Positions 17,002-25,929 are shown, numbered from the stretch's first letter. The stretch: DNA of 64,000 nucleotides from an uncultured Pelagibacteraceae bacterium (GCA_902623075.1 CACNSD010000002.1:1-64000), one strand, 5' to 3'. Numbers and translations are program-made. The notes: generated from the letters alone by a model not told the origin.

Positions 17002-17838
17002 TTATTTATTTTGTCTCAAACTATCTGCTTCAAAAACACCTAGAACGTGAAAATCTTCACAATGTAAGCCAAGCTCTTCAAGAGATTTTTGAACTTTTGG
17101 ATCTTCTATGTGTCCATCTAAGTCACACAAGAAAAAATAAGAATCGAAACTGTTTTTCTCCGGATAACTTTGTAGTTTTGTCAAATTTACACCATTGATA
17201 GCAAAACCTCCTAACGATTGGTAGAGAGCAGCAGGCTTACTTTTCAATTTGAATAAAAAAGAAGTTATATAAGTGTCATCTTTAAATTCTGGTTGAGAAA
17301 TATTTTTTCCCATAACTAAGAACCTAGTTAAGTTACCTGTTTCATTTTCTATATTTTTTTTTATAACCTCTAAACCATAAATTTTAGCACTTAAAGAAGA
17401 CGCAATCGCTGATTGTTTTATATCTTTTAATTTTGAGACCATTTCTGCAGATCCAGCAGTATCTGCTCTAATATGTTCGGTTAAATTATATTTTTTAATA
17501 AAATTTGAACACTGAGATAAACCTTGTGCATGAGAATATACTTCCTTTATATCTTCTAATTTAGCATCAGGTTGACCCAACAAATTATGTTCAATTTTTT
17601 GAAAATGCTCTTTGTAAATATTAAGTCTATGTTTAAAAATTAAATATTCTATACCAATATTACCCGTGATTCTATTCGACTCTGGAATTATTATTTTACT
17701 TTCTGGCTCCTCGGATGCTTTATTAAAACAATCATCAAAAGTTTTACATGGTAAAATTTCTGCTTTTGGATCAATTGAAAGTGCTGCTAGATGAGAATAT
17801 GCTCCAAATGTTCCTTGAAAATAAATTTTACTCATCAT
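17002..17838 (-). CDS. pheA: Prephenate dehydratase
   Basis: Converts prephenate to phenylpyruvate for phenylalanine synthesis. Catalytic-domain blocks include YFQGTFGAYSHLAA, IIPESNRITGNIG and HAQGLSQCSNF. A C-terminal ACT domain (SFLFKLKSKPAALYQSLGGF, then NLTKLQSYPEK) should sense phenylalanine. It is a monofunctional enzyme of 278 residues with no chorismate mutase domain. The first of two adjacent ATGs (17838) overlaps the kdsB stop as ATGA, so translation is probably coupled; the second ATG (17835) is equally possible. Confidence 0.95.
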   Translation of the reverse strand: MMSKIYFQGTFGAYSHLAALSIDPKAEILPCKTFDDCFNKASEEPESKIIIPESNRITGNIGIEYLIFKHRLNIYKEHFQKIEHNLLGQPDAKLEDIKEVYSHAQGLSQCSNFIKKYNLTEHIRADTAGSAEMVSKLKDIKQSAIASSLSAKIYGLEVIKKNIENETGNLTRFLVMGKNISQPEFKDDTYITSFLFKLKSKPAALYQSLGGFAINGVNLTKLQSYPEKNSFDSYFFLCDLDGHIEDPKVQKSLEELGLHCEDFHVLGVFEADSLRQNK

Positions 17839-18566
17839 TTCTTATATTCCATTATTTTTTTTAAGGCTAGATAATCTTCTTTAGTATCTACTCCTATTGG
17901 AGATGATTTTGCAAGTGAAACATTAATATCAATATTGTTATCTAATGCTCTCAACTGTTCTAACCGATTTTCTATTTCATTTTTAGATTGATTTAATTGA
18001 ACAAATTTTTCCAATATATCTCTAGCATAACAATAAATTCCGATATGATGATAAGCTTTATCCACTTTCTCAGATTTTCTTAAAAAAGATAAAGCTTTGG
18101 GAAAAAATTTATCATCAAGTTTAATTTCGGTGATCACCTTAACAATATTTTCATTTTTAAAGTAACTATCATCTTTTATAATTGCCGCTAAAGTTCCTAG
18201 ATTAGACTGACTCTTCATCATTTTATCATTCAAACTAATTATATCCTTAATATCGATTGCCGGCTCATCTCCTTGTAAATTCATTATTAAATCAACATTT
18301 CTAATATTAGATTTTTGAAGTGCCTCATAAATTCTATCAGTACCTGTTTTGTGTTTTTTGCTGGTTAAAATAGCATTAAACCCATTTTTTTTAACATCAT
18401 CAGCAATTTCTTGATCCTCTGTTGCAACAATTACATCCCCAATATTAGCCTCTACCGCCTTTTTTGATACATGTGAAATAATTGATAAATCATTTATTTT
18501 TAATAATGGTTTTCCTGGAAGTCTGCTTGCAGACATTCTAGAAGGTATAATTATTAAAGTTTTCAT
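17835..18566 (-). CDS. kdsB: 3-deoxy-manno-octulosonate cytidylyltransferase
   Basis: Activates Kdo to CMP-Kdo for the inner core of lipopolysaccharide. The N-terminal nucleotide-binding block IIPSRMSASRLPGKPLLKI is diagnostic. Further blocks are VIVATEDQEIAD, KTGTDRIYEAL and NLQGDEPAI. 243 residues is normal. It implies that the cell makes Kdo-containing LPS, in agreement with kdsD-lptC-lptB near 24 kb. Overlaps pheA by 4 nt; divergent from the cytochrome c gene over 113 nt. Confidence 0.95.
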   Translation of the reverse strand: MKTLIIIPSRMSASRLPGKPLLKINDLSIISHVSKKAVEANIGDVIVATEDQEIADDVKKNGFNAILTSKKHKTGTDRIYEALQKSNIRNVDLIMNLQGDEPAIDIKDIISLNDKMMKSQSNLGTLAAIIKDDSYFKNENIVKVITEIKLDDKFFPKALSFLRKSEKVDKAYHHIGIYCYARDILEKFVQLNQSKNEIENRLEQLRALDNNIDINVSLAKSSPIGVDTKEDYLALKKIMEYKK

Positions 18567-18679
18567 TAAATCCTCATTTTATTATACCCATTAAAGTACA
18601 GTAGAGGCAAATTTATACATTAAATTTTAGCTATTTTTTAATTTATCGTGTTATACGTTCACTACAAATAATTGAAAAA

Positions 18680-19219
18680 ATGGATTCTTTTGAAATTAAT
18701 AAAATAGTTGCTGCAGTTCTAATGGTTGCCCTACTTATTATTGGTATTGGAAAATTATCTGATGTTATATTCTATGTAGAAAAACCTGATAAACCAGGTT
18801 ATTCAGTTGAAATAGAGACTAAAACTACCACAAAAGTATCTAGTTTGAATTCAGAAACTGACAAAGTTGATATAGCCTCATTAATGGCAATGGGTGATAT
18901 TGCTCATGGTGAAAAAGTTTTTAAAAAATGTGCAGCTTGTCATTCAATTATAAAAGGTGGTAAGAATGCGATTGGTCCAGCTTTATACAATGTTGTAGGA
19001 AGAAAAATAGGAGCAATTGATGATTATAAATATTCAAAAGCATTAGTTGCATATGAGAAAGAATGGACTTTTGAGGAGTTAAACGGTTTTTTAATTAAAC
19101 CTGCGAAGTGGATTAAGGGAACAAAAATGGCTTATGCAGGTCTTAGAAAAGAAAAAGATAGGGCTTCTGTAATTAAATATTTAAATGAAAACTCAGATAG
19201 CCCATTGCCATTACCTTAA
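18680..19219 (+). CDS. Membrane-anchored c-type cytochrome (CycM/c552-like)
   Basis: One N-terminal membrane segment (about residues 9-28, VAAVLMVALLIIGIGKL) anchors a periplasmic class I cytochrome c. The haem motif is C84-A-A-C87-H88 and the sixth ligand is probably M150 in GTKMAYAG. The spacer between anchor and haem domain is about 50 residues and low in complexity. The layout and length (179 residues) fit the CycM-like cytochromes that carry electrons between the bc1 complex and cytochrome oxidase in alphaproteobacteria. It overlaps the convergent argF stop by 9 nt. No cytochrome maturation gene is nearby. Confidence 0.92.
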   Translation: MDSFEINKIVAAVLMVALLIIGIGKLSDVIFYVEKPDKPGYSVEIETKTTTKVSSLNSETDKVDIASLMAMGDIAHGEKVFKKCAACHSIIKGGKNAIGPALYNVVGRKIGAIDDYKYSKALVAYEKEWTFEELNGFLIKPAKWIKGTKMAYAGLRKEKDRASVIKYLNENSDSPLPLP

Positions 19220-20140
19220 TTTTCCAAAACAATATAATAAAATACTTTTTTGTACATGAACTCTATTGAGTGCTTGCTGCCAAACGTGTGATTGTTTTCC
19301 TAAAAAAACATCATCAGAGACTTCATTTCCTCTTGGCAAGCAATGTAAAAAAATGTGATTTTTATTTGCGAAGCTAATTAATTTTTTATCAACTTTGAAT
19401 TTTTTAAATGCTTGTATTTTTTTTTCCTTGTTAACTTTGTCGTTTAAAGAAATTACTTTATCAGAAAATATTACATCAGCACCAGCTACTGCTTTTTTCG
19501 GATCATTGTAAATATAAATTTTTTTATTTTCTTTTTTTAACCAATTTCTTAATTCTTTACTTGGTTCAAAATTTTTTGGACAACCAATACTTAGTTTGAA
19601 TGAAAATTTAACAGAAGCTGCAATTAGACTGTTTAAAACATTATTTGAGTCTCCTATCCAGCAAATATTTAATTTTGAAATAGGTTTTTTCATTATTTCC
19701 TCAACTGTGAAAATATCGGACAAGACCTGAGTAGGATGAGAAGATGGGCTCAAACCATTTATAATTGGAATTGATAGATATTTTTTGAAATCCTCTATTT
19801 TTTTATCTTTATCAGTTCTCAGCATAAAACCATCACCATAAGTGGAGATAATTTTAGCAGTGTCAGCTACACTCTCTCCACCTAGACCAAGATGAAGTTC
19901 GCCGGAACGTAATGTTAATGTACCTCCACCCAACTGTTTTATGGCTAAATAAAAACTAATTCTTGTTCTCGAACTTGCTTTTTCAAACATTTGAATTAAT
20001 AGTTTGCCCTTTAAAGGTTCTCCCCTATCGACTTCAAGTGTACTTAATTTTTTTCTTAAACTTTTTCTCTTCTTAGCATCAGTGATAATTTTTCTAAGAT
20101 CTTTAGAAGGAATATCTTTTAAATTTATAAAATGGTTCAT
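19211..20140 (-). CDS. argF: Ornithine carbamoyltransferase
   Basis: Makes citrulline from ornithine and carbamoyl phosphate. The carbamoyl-phosphate loop FEKASSRTR, the SHPTQ block (SPSSHPTQVLSDIFT) and HCLPRG near the C-terminus are all present; the last separates it from aspartate carbamoyltransferase. I chose ATG 20140 (309 residues), which overlaps the argD stop as TAATG. An upstream in-frame start at 20158 would add six residues inside argD. The argD-argF pair is typical of alphaproteobacteria. Confidence 0.96.
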   Translation of the reverse strand: MNHFINLKDIPSKDLRKIITDAKKRKSLRKKLSTLEVDRGEPLKGKLLIQMFEKASSRTRISFYLAIKQLGGGTLTLRSGELHLGLGGESVADTAKIISTYGDGFMLRTDKDKKIEDFKKYLSIPIINGLSPSSHPTQVLSDIFTVEEIMKKPISKLNICWIGDSNNVLNSLIAASVKFSFKLSIGCPKNFEPSKELRNWLKKENKKIYIYNDPKKAVAGADVIFSDKVISLNDKVNKEKKIQAFKKFKVDKKLISFANKNHIFLHCLPRGNEVSDDVFLGKQSHVWQQALNRVHVQKSILLYCFGKLR

Positions 20141-21318
20141 TAGCTCATCTCTAAACATACTTTATTTATAGTCTTTAAAGCTTGATCTATTTCTGTTTTT
20201 TTAACATTTAGTGGAGGCAAAATTCTAACAACATTTTCAGCAGCCCGTATGGTAAGTAAATTATTCTCCATTAATTTTTTAATAAAAGTTATTTGATCTT
20301 TATGAAGCTTTATTCCTATTAATAAACCCCGCCCTCTAATTTCTTTAATTAGATTAGGATATTTTTTTTTTAATTTGTTAAGATTCAATAAAAAATATTT
20401 TGATAATTTTTTAACATTATTTAGGAAACTTTTACTCGAAACTATATTAATTACAGCATTTCCTACTGCCATTGCTAATGGATTTCCTCCAAAAGTTGAG
20501 CCATGTGTTCCTGCTATCATACCCGATGCAACTTTTTTATTCATAAGTACTGCACCTATTGGAAATCCTCCGCCAATACCTTTCGCGATTGGAACTATAT
20601 CTGGTTTAACTTTTGATTTTTCAAATGCGAAGAAATCACCACTGCGACCTATACCACACTGAACCTCATCTAGAATTAGTAATATTTTTTTTTCATTACA
20701 GACCTTACGAAGATATTTTAGGCATTTATCAGGAATTACCTTGATGCCACCCTCACCTAAAATAGTCTCAACCATAATTGCTGCTGTATTTTTTTTAATT
20801 TTGTGTTTAATATCTGGAAATCTAGGTTTTGTATCTCTAAATTTAATATGATCAAAACCAGGTACTTTTGGTCCAAAACCTTCCGTCATTTTTTTTGAAC
20901 CGCTTGCATGTATAGCAGCCAGAGTTCTACCATGAAATGAATTTTTGATGCATAAAATTCTATTTTTATGTGGTTTTCCAACAGAAAAGAAATATCTTCT
21001 TGCTACTTTAATAGCTGCCTCAGTAGCCTCTGCGCCAGAATTTTGGAACATTACATAATCTGCAAAAGTTATTTTACACAACTCTTTAGCTAATTTTTCT
21101 CCTTCCGGAATTAGAAAAGAATTAGAAACATGCCAAAGTTTTTTAGATTGATCTCTTATAGTTTTTATTAATTTTGGATGTGCGTGTCCCAAAGAGTTTA
21201 CTGCTATTCCTTGAACGAAATCTAAATATTTTTTATCATCTGTAGAATATAAAAAACTTCCCTTTCCATACTTAAAGGCAATTTTTTTTCTGTTATAGTT
21301 TTTTGCTAAATAGCTCAT
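20140..21318 (-). CDS. argD: Acetylornithine / N-succinyldiaminopimelate aminotransferase family
   Basis: PLP-dependent class III aminotransferase that makes N-acetylornithine. The PLP lysine lies in PIAKGIGGGFPIGA and the cofactor aspartate in LILDEVQCGIGRSG. FQNSGAEATEAAIK binds the cofactor phosphate. 392 residues is normal. ArgD enzymes often also aminate the succinylated DAP precursor, which would serve the dapD/dapE pathway encoded at 52-54 kb; that dual role is inferred from the family. First gene of the argD-argF unit. Confidence 0.95.
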   Translation of the reverse strand: MSYLAKNYNRKKIAFKYGKGSFLYSTDDKKYLDFVQGIAVNSLGHAHPKLIKTIRDQSKKLWHVSNSFLIPEGEKLAKELCKITFADYVMFQNSGAEATEAAIKVARRYFFSVGKPHKNRILCIKNSFHGRTLAAIHASGSKKMTEGFGPKVPGFDHIKFRDTKPRFPDIKHKIKKNTAAIMVETILGEGGIKVIPDKCLKYLRKVCNEKKILLILDEVQCGIGRSGDFFAFEKSKVKPDIVPIAKGIGGGFPIGAVLMNKKVASGMIAGTHGSTFGGNPLAMAVGNAVINIVSSKSFLNNVKKLSKYFLLNLNKLKKKYPNLIKEIRGRGLLIGIKLHKDQITFIKKLMENNLLTIRAAENVVRILPPLNVKKTEIDQALKTINKVCLEMS

Positions 21319-21406
21319 AAATTTGTTTGTTTTATAAATTTTAACTATTAATACAAGTTAGGATTGAAAAAACATATACCCTTAAAAGTCTATTGTTGTT
21401 GATAAC

Positions 21407-21455
21407 TGTAACATTTTGGTTGTTTAAATATATTTTATATCAGTATATTGTTACA
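21407..21455. repeat. Inverted heptamer pair upstream of gcrA
   Basis: TGTAACA at 21407-21413 and its reverse complement TGTTACA at 21449-21455 lie 35 nt apart in the 167-nt gap between argD and gcrA. The second copy overlaps the candidate -35 box of gcrA, so an operator role is possible. Seven-base matches are not rare in AT-rich DNA. Confidence 0.3.
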
Positions 21456-21475
21456 TTATAAAGTTAATATACAAT
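21448..21475 (+). promoter_or_regulatory. Candidate gcrA promoter
   Basis: TTGTTA (21448-21453) and TACAAT (21470-21475) with a 16-nt spacer. Initiation about 7 nt downstream would be at about 21482, four bases before the gcrA ATG, giving an almost leaderless mRNA. No Shine-Dalgarno sequence precedes the ATG, which agrees with this. Confidence 0.42.
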
Positions 21476-21485
21476 ATGTAGTTAT

Positions 21486-21980
21486 ATGAGTTGGACTGAA
21501 GAGAAAGTTGCCAAACTAAAAGAACTTTGGGGGAAAGGTAATACTGCAAGTCAAATTGCGGAGATAATCGGTGGCATAAGTAGAAATGCAGTCATAGGTA
21601 AAGCTCATAGACTAAACTTATCTGCAAAAATAAAAACTAGAACAGCTACTTCAAATCAAAATTTTGATAGCTCAACAAACGAAAAAAACGTACCTTCAAG
21701 AAGAGGGATTAAAAGAAAATTTAAATCTTTAATAATTGAGAAAGATTTTGAGCCAGAAAATCCAAAACAATTAGAGGAACTTGACGAAAATTCATGTAAA
21801 TGGCCGATTGGGCATCCTGACGAAAAATCATTTTATTTTTGTGGAAGATCGTCTTTAAAAGATTTTTCTTATTGTAAATTGCATCTTTTATATGCTTACC
21901 AACCAAAAGGTAAAAAAGATGATGTTACAGAAAAAGAAGAAAATGCAGAGTTTATTGAAAAGAAAATTCAATCAGCCTAG
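21486..21980 (+). CDS. gcrA: GcrA-type cell cycle regulator
   Basis: Alphaproteobacterial transcription regulator that binds sigma-70 holoenzyme and favours promoters with CcrM-methylated GANTC sites (known from Caulobacter). The N-terminal helix-turn-helix MSWTEEKVAKLKELW...GISRNAVIGKAHRL is diagnostic. A low-complexity linker (residues 50-85) leads to the C-terminal sigma-binding domain with CKWPIGHP, FYFCGRSS and YCKLHLLYAYQP. 164 residues is typical. The stop is 1 nt from the convergent NDUFA9-like gene. Which genes it controls here cannot be told. Confidence 0.95.
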   Translation: MSWTEEKVAKLKELWGKGNTASQIAEIIGGISRNAVIGKAHRLNLSAKIKTRTATSNQNFDSSTNEKNVPSRRGIKRKFKSLIIEKDFEPENPKQLEELDENSCKWPIGHPDEKSFYFCGRSSLKDFSYCKLHLLYAYQPKGKKDDVTEKEENAEFIEKKIQSA

Positions 21981-21981
21981 T

Positions 21982-22968
21982 TTAATTAGGTTTATCGTTT
22001 AAATCATTTTTTAATGTATACTTTTCTGTTGAGAATTGTCCCCCTTCTCTCCACATATAAGAATATTTTTTAACTTCTTCATCAAAATATCTTAAACTTG
22101 GCATTCCAATATCAAAATTATTTTTATATTTAGCTGATGCAATATTGTCATATTTTAAAAGCCTTAACTGATCTCTAGTTAGTATAGGATTTGGAATTAG
22201 TTCAAAAAAACTAGCAGAAAGTTGGGCAATTTTTAGAGGTAGAGGTATTAAAAATCTTTTTTTTCCAATAGACCTTAATAATTTTTCAATTATTTCTTTA
22301 AATGTAATCGTTTCTGGCCCAACACACTCAATTATTTTTGAGTAAATATTATTTGAAATAACATGGTGAATAATATCTGTTAAATCAGAACAATGGATTG
22401 GAGAAAATTTTGTATTCCCATTATAATATAGTGGAAAAAAAGGAAGTCTATTTAATAAGGTCATGAAATTTGTTGTGAAGTTATCATCTGACGAATAAAC
22501 AACTGAAGGCCTTAGAACTGTAGCAAGTGGAAAATTTTTAAAAATATTACTTTCACCATCAAGTTTACTTTTGGCATAATTAGAATCTTCTGCTTCATTT
22601 ATGCCCAGAGCAGATAAGTGTATAAAATGCTTAAGATTATATTCCTTGCAAAGTTTTGCTAATATTGATGGAAATATAGAGTGAATATTTTTAAAAGTAT
22701 TTCCTTTTTTGTTTTCAAATAAAATTCCAATCAAATTTATACATATGTCTGATTTTATGAAAAGTTTTCTTATTTTTTTTTCATCAAAAATATTAGCCTC
22801 CACAATGTCTATGTAACCAGCATTTGCCTGAGTTTTAATAATATAACTTTTTTGATGAATATTTCTAGTAACAACAGTAACTTTATAGTTATTCTTTGTC
22901 AGTTTTCTTATTAAGTTTCTCCCAATTTGGCCACTACCACCAAAAATTAGACAATTTTTTGCTTTCAT
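21982..22968 (-). CDS. NAD(P)-binding epimerase-like protein of the complex I NDUFA9 family
   Basis: Atypical short-chain dehydrogenase fold. The dinucleotide loop is FGGSGQIGRNL (residues 9-19), and a conserved YAKSKLDGE supplies a Tyr-x-x-x-Lys-like pair. VLRPSVVYS is typical of the subgroup. In alphaproteobacteria these proteins are orthologues of the NDUFA9 accessory subunit of NADH dehydrogenase. Their bacterial role is not fully proven. 328 residues is normal. The start codon is only 16 nt from that of the divergent RNase D-like gene, so promoters must reach into coding DNA. Confidence 0.87.
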   Translation of the reverse strand: MKAKNCLIFGGSGQIGRNLIRKLTKNNYKVTVVTRNIHQKSYIIKTQANAGYIDIVEANIFDEKKIRKLFIKSDICINLIGILFENKKGNTFKNIHSIFPSILAKLCKEYNLKHFIHLSALGINEAEDSNYAKSKLDGESNIFKNFPLATVLRPSVVYSSDDNFTTNFMTLLNRLPFFPLYYNGNTKFSPIHCSDLTDIIHHVISNNIYSKIIECVGPETITFKEIIEKLLRSIGKKRFLIPLPLKIAQLSASFFELIPNPILTRDQLRLLKYDNIASAKYKNNFDIGMPSLRYFDEEVKKYSYMWREGGQFSTEKYTLKNDLNDKPN

Positions 22969-22984
22969 ATATATATGTTTAAAA

Positions 22985-23596
22985 ATGAGTAATAATATTC
23001 AATTGTACAAAAACGATCTACCAGATGATTTAAATTTAGGCAATATAATAGCTGTAGATGGAGAGTTTATGGGCCTAAATGTTAGACGTGATCCTTTATG
23101 TCTAATCCAGATATCTTCTGGTGACTCTAAAGCTCATATAATTCAATTAAATCGAGAAAATTATAAAGCCCCAAATTTAATTAATATTTTAAAAGATGAA
23201 AAAATTGTAAAAATTTTTCACTATGCTAGAGCAGATTTAGCTCATATAAAATATTATTTGAAGACAGATACCAAAAATATTCTTGATACTAAAATTGCAT
23301 CAAAACTTGCAAGATCTTATTCTGATAATCACTCTTTAAAAATATTGATAAAAGAGTTTATAAATATAGATATTAGTAAACAATTTCAAAATTCAGATTT
23401 TGGTGGTGAGCTAACGCCCTCTCAACTTAAATACTGCGCAAATGATGTTATTTATCTCCACAGAATTCATGAAGGTTTAAAAGAAATTCTTCAAAGAGAG
23501 AATAGATTTAGTTTATATGAAGACTGTTTAAAATTTTTAAAAACTAGAGTAGATCTTGATTTGGCTTTATTTAAAGATGATATTTGGGCACACTAA
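22985..23596 (+). CDS. Ribonuclease D-like 3'-5' exonuclease, catalytic domain only
   Basis: A DEDDy exonuclease of 203 residues. Motif I is AVDGEFMGL (Asp and Glu), motif II lies in FHYARADLAHI, and motif III is KYCANDVIYL with the Tyr and last Asp. Full RNase D has about 375 residues with HRDC domains. Here only the exonuclease domain is present, as is common in alphaproteobacteria. It probably trims tRNA or other RNA 3' ends. Its stop overlaps the kdsD ATG by one base (TAATG), which ties it to the kdsD-lptC-lptB run. Confidence 0.91.
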   Translation: MSNNIQLYKNDLPDDLNLGNIIAVDGEFMGLNVRRDPLCLIQISSGDSKAHIIQLNRENYKAPNLINILKDEKIVKIFHYARADLAHIKYYLKTDTKNILDTKIASKLARSYSDNHSLKILIKEFINIDISKQFQNSDFGGELTPSQLKYCANDVIYLHRIHEGLKEILQRENRFSLYEDCLKFLKTRVDLDLALFKDDIWAH

Positions 23597-24567
23597 TGAA
23601 TAAAAATAAATTTGTATTTATTGCCAAAAATGTCATAGAGCTTGAAATAAAGGCGTTAAAAAAACTTAAAGAGACAATAAATTATTCAGAATTTAATAAA
23701 GCAATAATAAATATTTCCAAGTGCCAATCAAAAATAATTTTATGTGGTGTGGGCAAAAGTGGCTTGATAGCATCAAAAATTGCTTCTACACTTGCATCGG
23801 TTGGAACACCATCATTTAATTTGTCTGCAAGTGAAGCTTCACATGGAGACCTGGGAATGATTTCTAAAAAAGATATTTTAATATTAATAAGCAATTCAGG
23901 TGAAACTAATGAATTAAAAAATATAATACAGTATGCGAATAGAAACAAAATATTATTAATTGGAATTGTTTCAAAAAAAGACTCAATATTATACAGGGCC
24001 TCGGATATAAAACTCCTAACTCCTAAAGTTGTTGAGGCTGGTGGAGTAGTGCCTACATCAAGTACCACGACTCAGCTTGCTTTAGGTGACGCAATAGCAA
24101 TTTCTACAATGAAATATAAAAAATTTGGAAAAATGGATTTTAAAAAATTTCATCCATCTGGTAGTTTGGGTTCTCAATTAAAGACAGTAGAAGACATAAT
24201 GATAACTGGGAATAGTATACCATTCGTAAATGAAAATATAAAAATGGAAAATGCACTTAAAATATTAAGTGAAAAAAAACTTGGAATCCTTATAGCTATA
24301 GATAACAAAAAAAAAACTACAGGAATTATCACAGATGGACAAGTAAGACGCTCTAGTCAAAAGGATATAAATTTTAAATCCTTACCAGTAAAAAAAATTA
24401 TGACAAAAAAACCAATATTTATCGATAAAAATGAGTTAGCAGCCAGAGCTCTTTCAAAAATGAATAATAAAAAAATAACATCATTGCTGGTATATAATAA
24501 AAAAAAACCATCTAAAACTATAGGTGTTATTCATGTACATACAATTTTGCAATCTAACATTTCTTAG
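23596..24567 (+). CDS. kdsD: Arabinose-5-phosphate isomerase
   Basis: Interconverts ribulose-5-phosphate and arabinose-5-phosphate, the first committed step to Kdo. It has a SIS domain with GVGKSGLIASKIASTLAS and ISNSGETNEL, HPSGSLGSQL linking to a pair of CBS domains (from about residue 205). I use ATG 23596 (323 residues); an in-frame TTG at 23584 lies inside the preceding gene. It supplies the pathway completed by kdsB (17835-18566). Followed directly by lptC. Confidence 0.94.
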   Translation: MNKNKFVFIAKNVIELEIKALKKLKETINYSEFNKAIINISKCQSKIILCGVGKSGLIASKIASTLASVGTPSFNLSASEASHGDLGMISKKDILILISNSGETNELKNIIQYANRNKILLIGIVSKKDSILYRASDIKLLTPKVVEAGGVVPTSSTTTQLALGDAIAISTMKYKKFGKMDFKKFHPSGSLGSQLKTVEDIMITGNSIPFVNENIKMENALKILSEKKLGILIAIDNKKKTTGIITDGQVRRSSQKDINFKSLPVKKIMTKKPIFIDKNELAARALSKMNNKKITSLLVYNKKKPSKTIGVIHVHTILQSNIS

Positions 24568-25140
24568 ATGAAAAGAAAAAAAATTTTGCTAATTTCTTTA
24601 GTATTAATTTTCTTTATAGTTATTATTTTTTTAAATTATAAAAAAATTGATAATGAGGTGAAGGCACCAATAAATGATAATATAAAAGATGAGATTATCT
24701 ATAACTCAAATGTTATTAATAATGTAAATTATACAACAAAAGATGCTAATGGTAATGAATATATTATTACAGCTCTTAAAGGACAAATTGATATCGATAA
24801 TCCTAATATTTTATATCTCACTGACGTAGAAGCGATTATTAAATTAGCAAATTCAGACAATATAAATATTAAATCAAACTATGGTAAATATAATACAAAT
24901 AATTTTGACACAATATTTTCTAAAAATGTATGGATTAACTATTTAGAAAATATTATCGAAGGAGAATATTTAGACTTTTCAATAAGCAGAAATTCAATGA
25001 TTATCTCAAGAAATGTGGTTTATACTAATTTAAATAATATTCTAGAGGCTGACGTAGTAAATATAAATTTGAAAACGAAAGATACAAAAATTTTTATGTA
25101 TAATAAAAATGAAAAAGTTAATATAAAAAGTATAAATTAA
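24568..25140 (+). CDS. lptC: LPS export system protein LptC-like
   Basis: 190 residues: one N-terminal membrane segment (about residues 5-22, ILLISLVLIFFIVIIFL) and a periplasmic beta-jellyroll. The pattern TTKDANGNEYIITALKG, with later repeats of DVEAIIK and a strand-rich YLDFSISRNSMIISRNV, matches LptC/OstA-like proteins. It links the LptBFG transporter to the periplasmic LPS bridge. It starts right after the kdsD stop and ends 1 nt before lptB. The usual lptA between lptC and lptB is absent here. Assignment rests on fold-like pattern and context as much as on motifs. Confidence 0.82.
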   Translation: MKRKKILLISLVLIFFIVIIFLNYKKIDNEVKAPINDNIKDEIIYNSNVINNVNYTTKDANGNEYIITALKGQIDIDNPNILYLTDVEAIIKLANSDNINIKSNYGKYNTNNFDTIFSKNVWINYLENIIEGEYLDFSISRNSMIISRNVVYTNLNNILEADVVNINLKTKDTKIFMYNKNEKVNIKSIN

Positions 25141-25141
25141 T

Positions 25142-25918
25142 ATGGCAATAATAAAAAAATTTAGAATTAAATCCTTTAAAAATATTAATACAATTATTGA
25201 ATTTCAAAATATTTCATTATCTTATGGAAATAGATTAATATTAGACAATATTAATTTTAAAATAAATGAGGGACAAATTTTTGGAATGCTTGGACCAAAC
25301 GGTGTTGGAAAATCGACTATTTTTAATCTTATAACTGGTTTGGTTAACCCTAGAAGTGGAGTGATTAAAATTACTGGAGAAGAAGTTGCTAATTACCCAA
25401 TTTACCTGCGTACAAACAAATTTAAAGTGGGGTATGTTCCTCAATATGGAGGTTTTTTTAATGATTTAACTCTTCATGATAATTTAAAGGCTATAAGTGA
25501 GATTGTAATAGAAAATAAAAACTATAGAGCAGAAAGGATTAATTTTTTAATTTCAAAATTTGAATTAGATAATTTAAAAGATATAAAAGGAAAGTTTTTG
25601 TCTGGTGGTCAAAAAAGGAAATTAGTTTTAGCACTTGCTTTATTAAGTAATCCAAAGGTTTTACTTTTAGATGAGCCTTTTGCTGCTTTAGATGTGCTTA
25701 CAATAAAAATGTTGCAGGAAATTATTGTAAATTTGCAGCAAGAAAATCATATTACTATCTGTATTTGTGATCACCAAGCAAGAGATTTACTAGCTTGTGT
25801 AGATACTGCTATGATTTTAAGTAATGGCAAGATTGTTGCACAAGATACACCAGCTAAGCTAGTTCATAATATAAATGCTAAAAATGCCTACTTTGGTGAT
25901 AATTTTAAATTTAATTAA
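25142..25918 (+). CDS. lptB: LPS export ABC transporter ATP-binding protein LptB
   Basis: ATPase of the LptB2FG LPS extractor. Walker A GPNGVGKST, signature LSGGQKRKL, Walker B VLLLDEPFAALD and H-loop CDHQARD are all present. LptB-like features are VGYVPQYGGFFNDLT and a C-terminal AYFGDNF. There are about 18 extra basic N-terminal residues compared with E. coli LptB (258 against 241). In other alphaproteobacteria rpoN and hpf follow; here aroA does. Confidence 0.94.
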   Translation: MAIIKKFRIKSFKNINTIIEFQNISLSYGNRLILDNINFKINEGQIFGMLGPNGVGKSTIFNLITGLVNPRSGVIKITGEEVANYPIYLRTNKFKVGYVPQYGGFFNDLTLHDNLKAISEIVIENKNYRAERINFLISKFELDNLKDIKGKFLSGGQKRKLVLALALLSNPKVLLLDEPFAALDVLTIKMLQEIIVNLQQENHITICICDHQARDLLACVDTAMILSNGKIVAQDTPAKLVHNINAKNAYFGDNFKFN

Positions 25919-25929
25919 AAATAAAATAA

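Noticed and set aside
18567-18679. A riboswitch or small RNA in the 113-nt gap between kdsB and the cytochrome gene
   Set aside because: I see only AT-rich sequence without stable hairpins or known aptamer cores; it is enough for two divergent promoters.
23682-24068. A 128-codon antisense frame within kdsD
   Set aside because: Same argument: kdsD is certain, and the antisense frame shows no motif or ribosome site.
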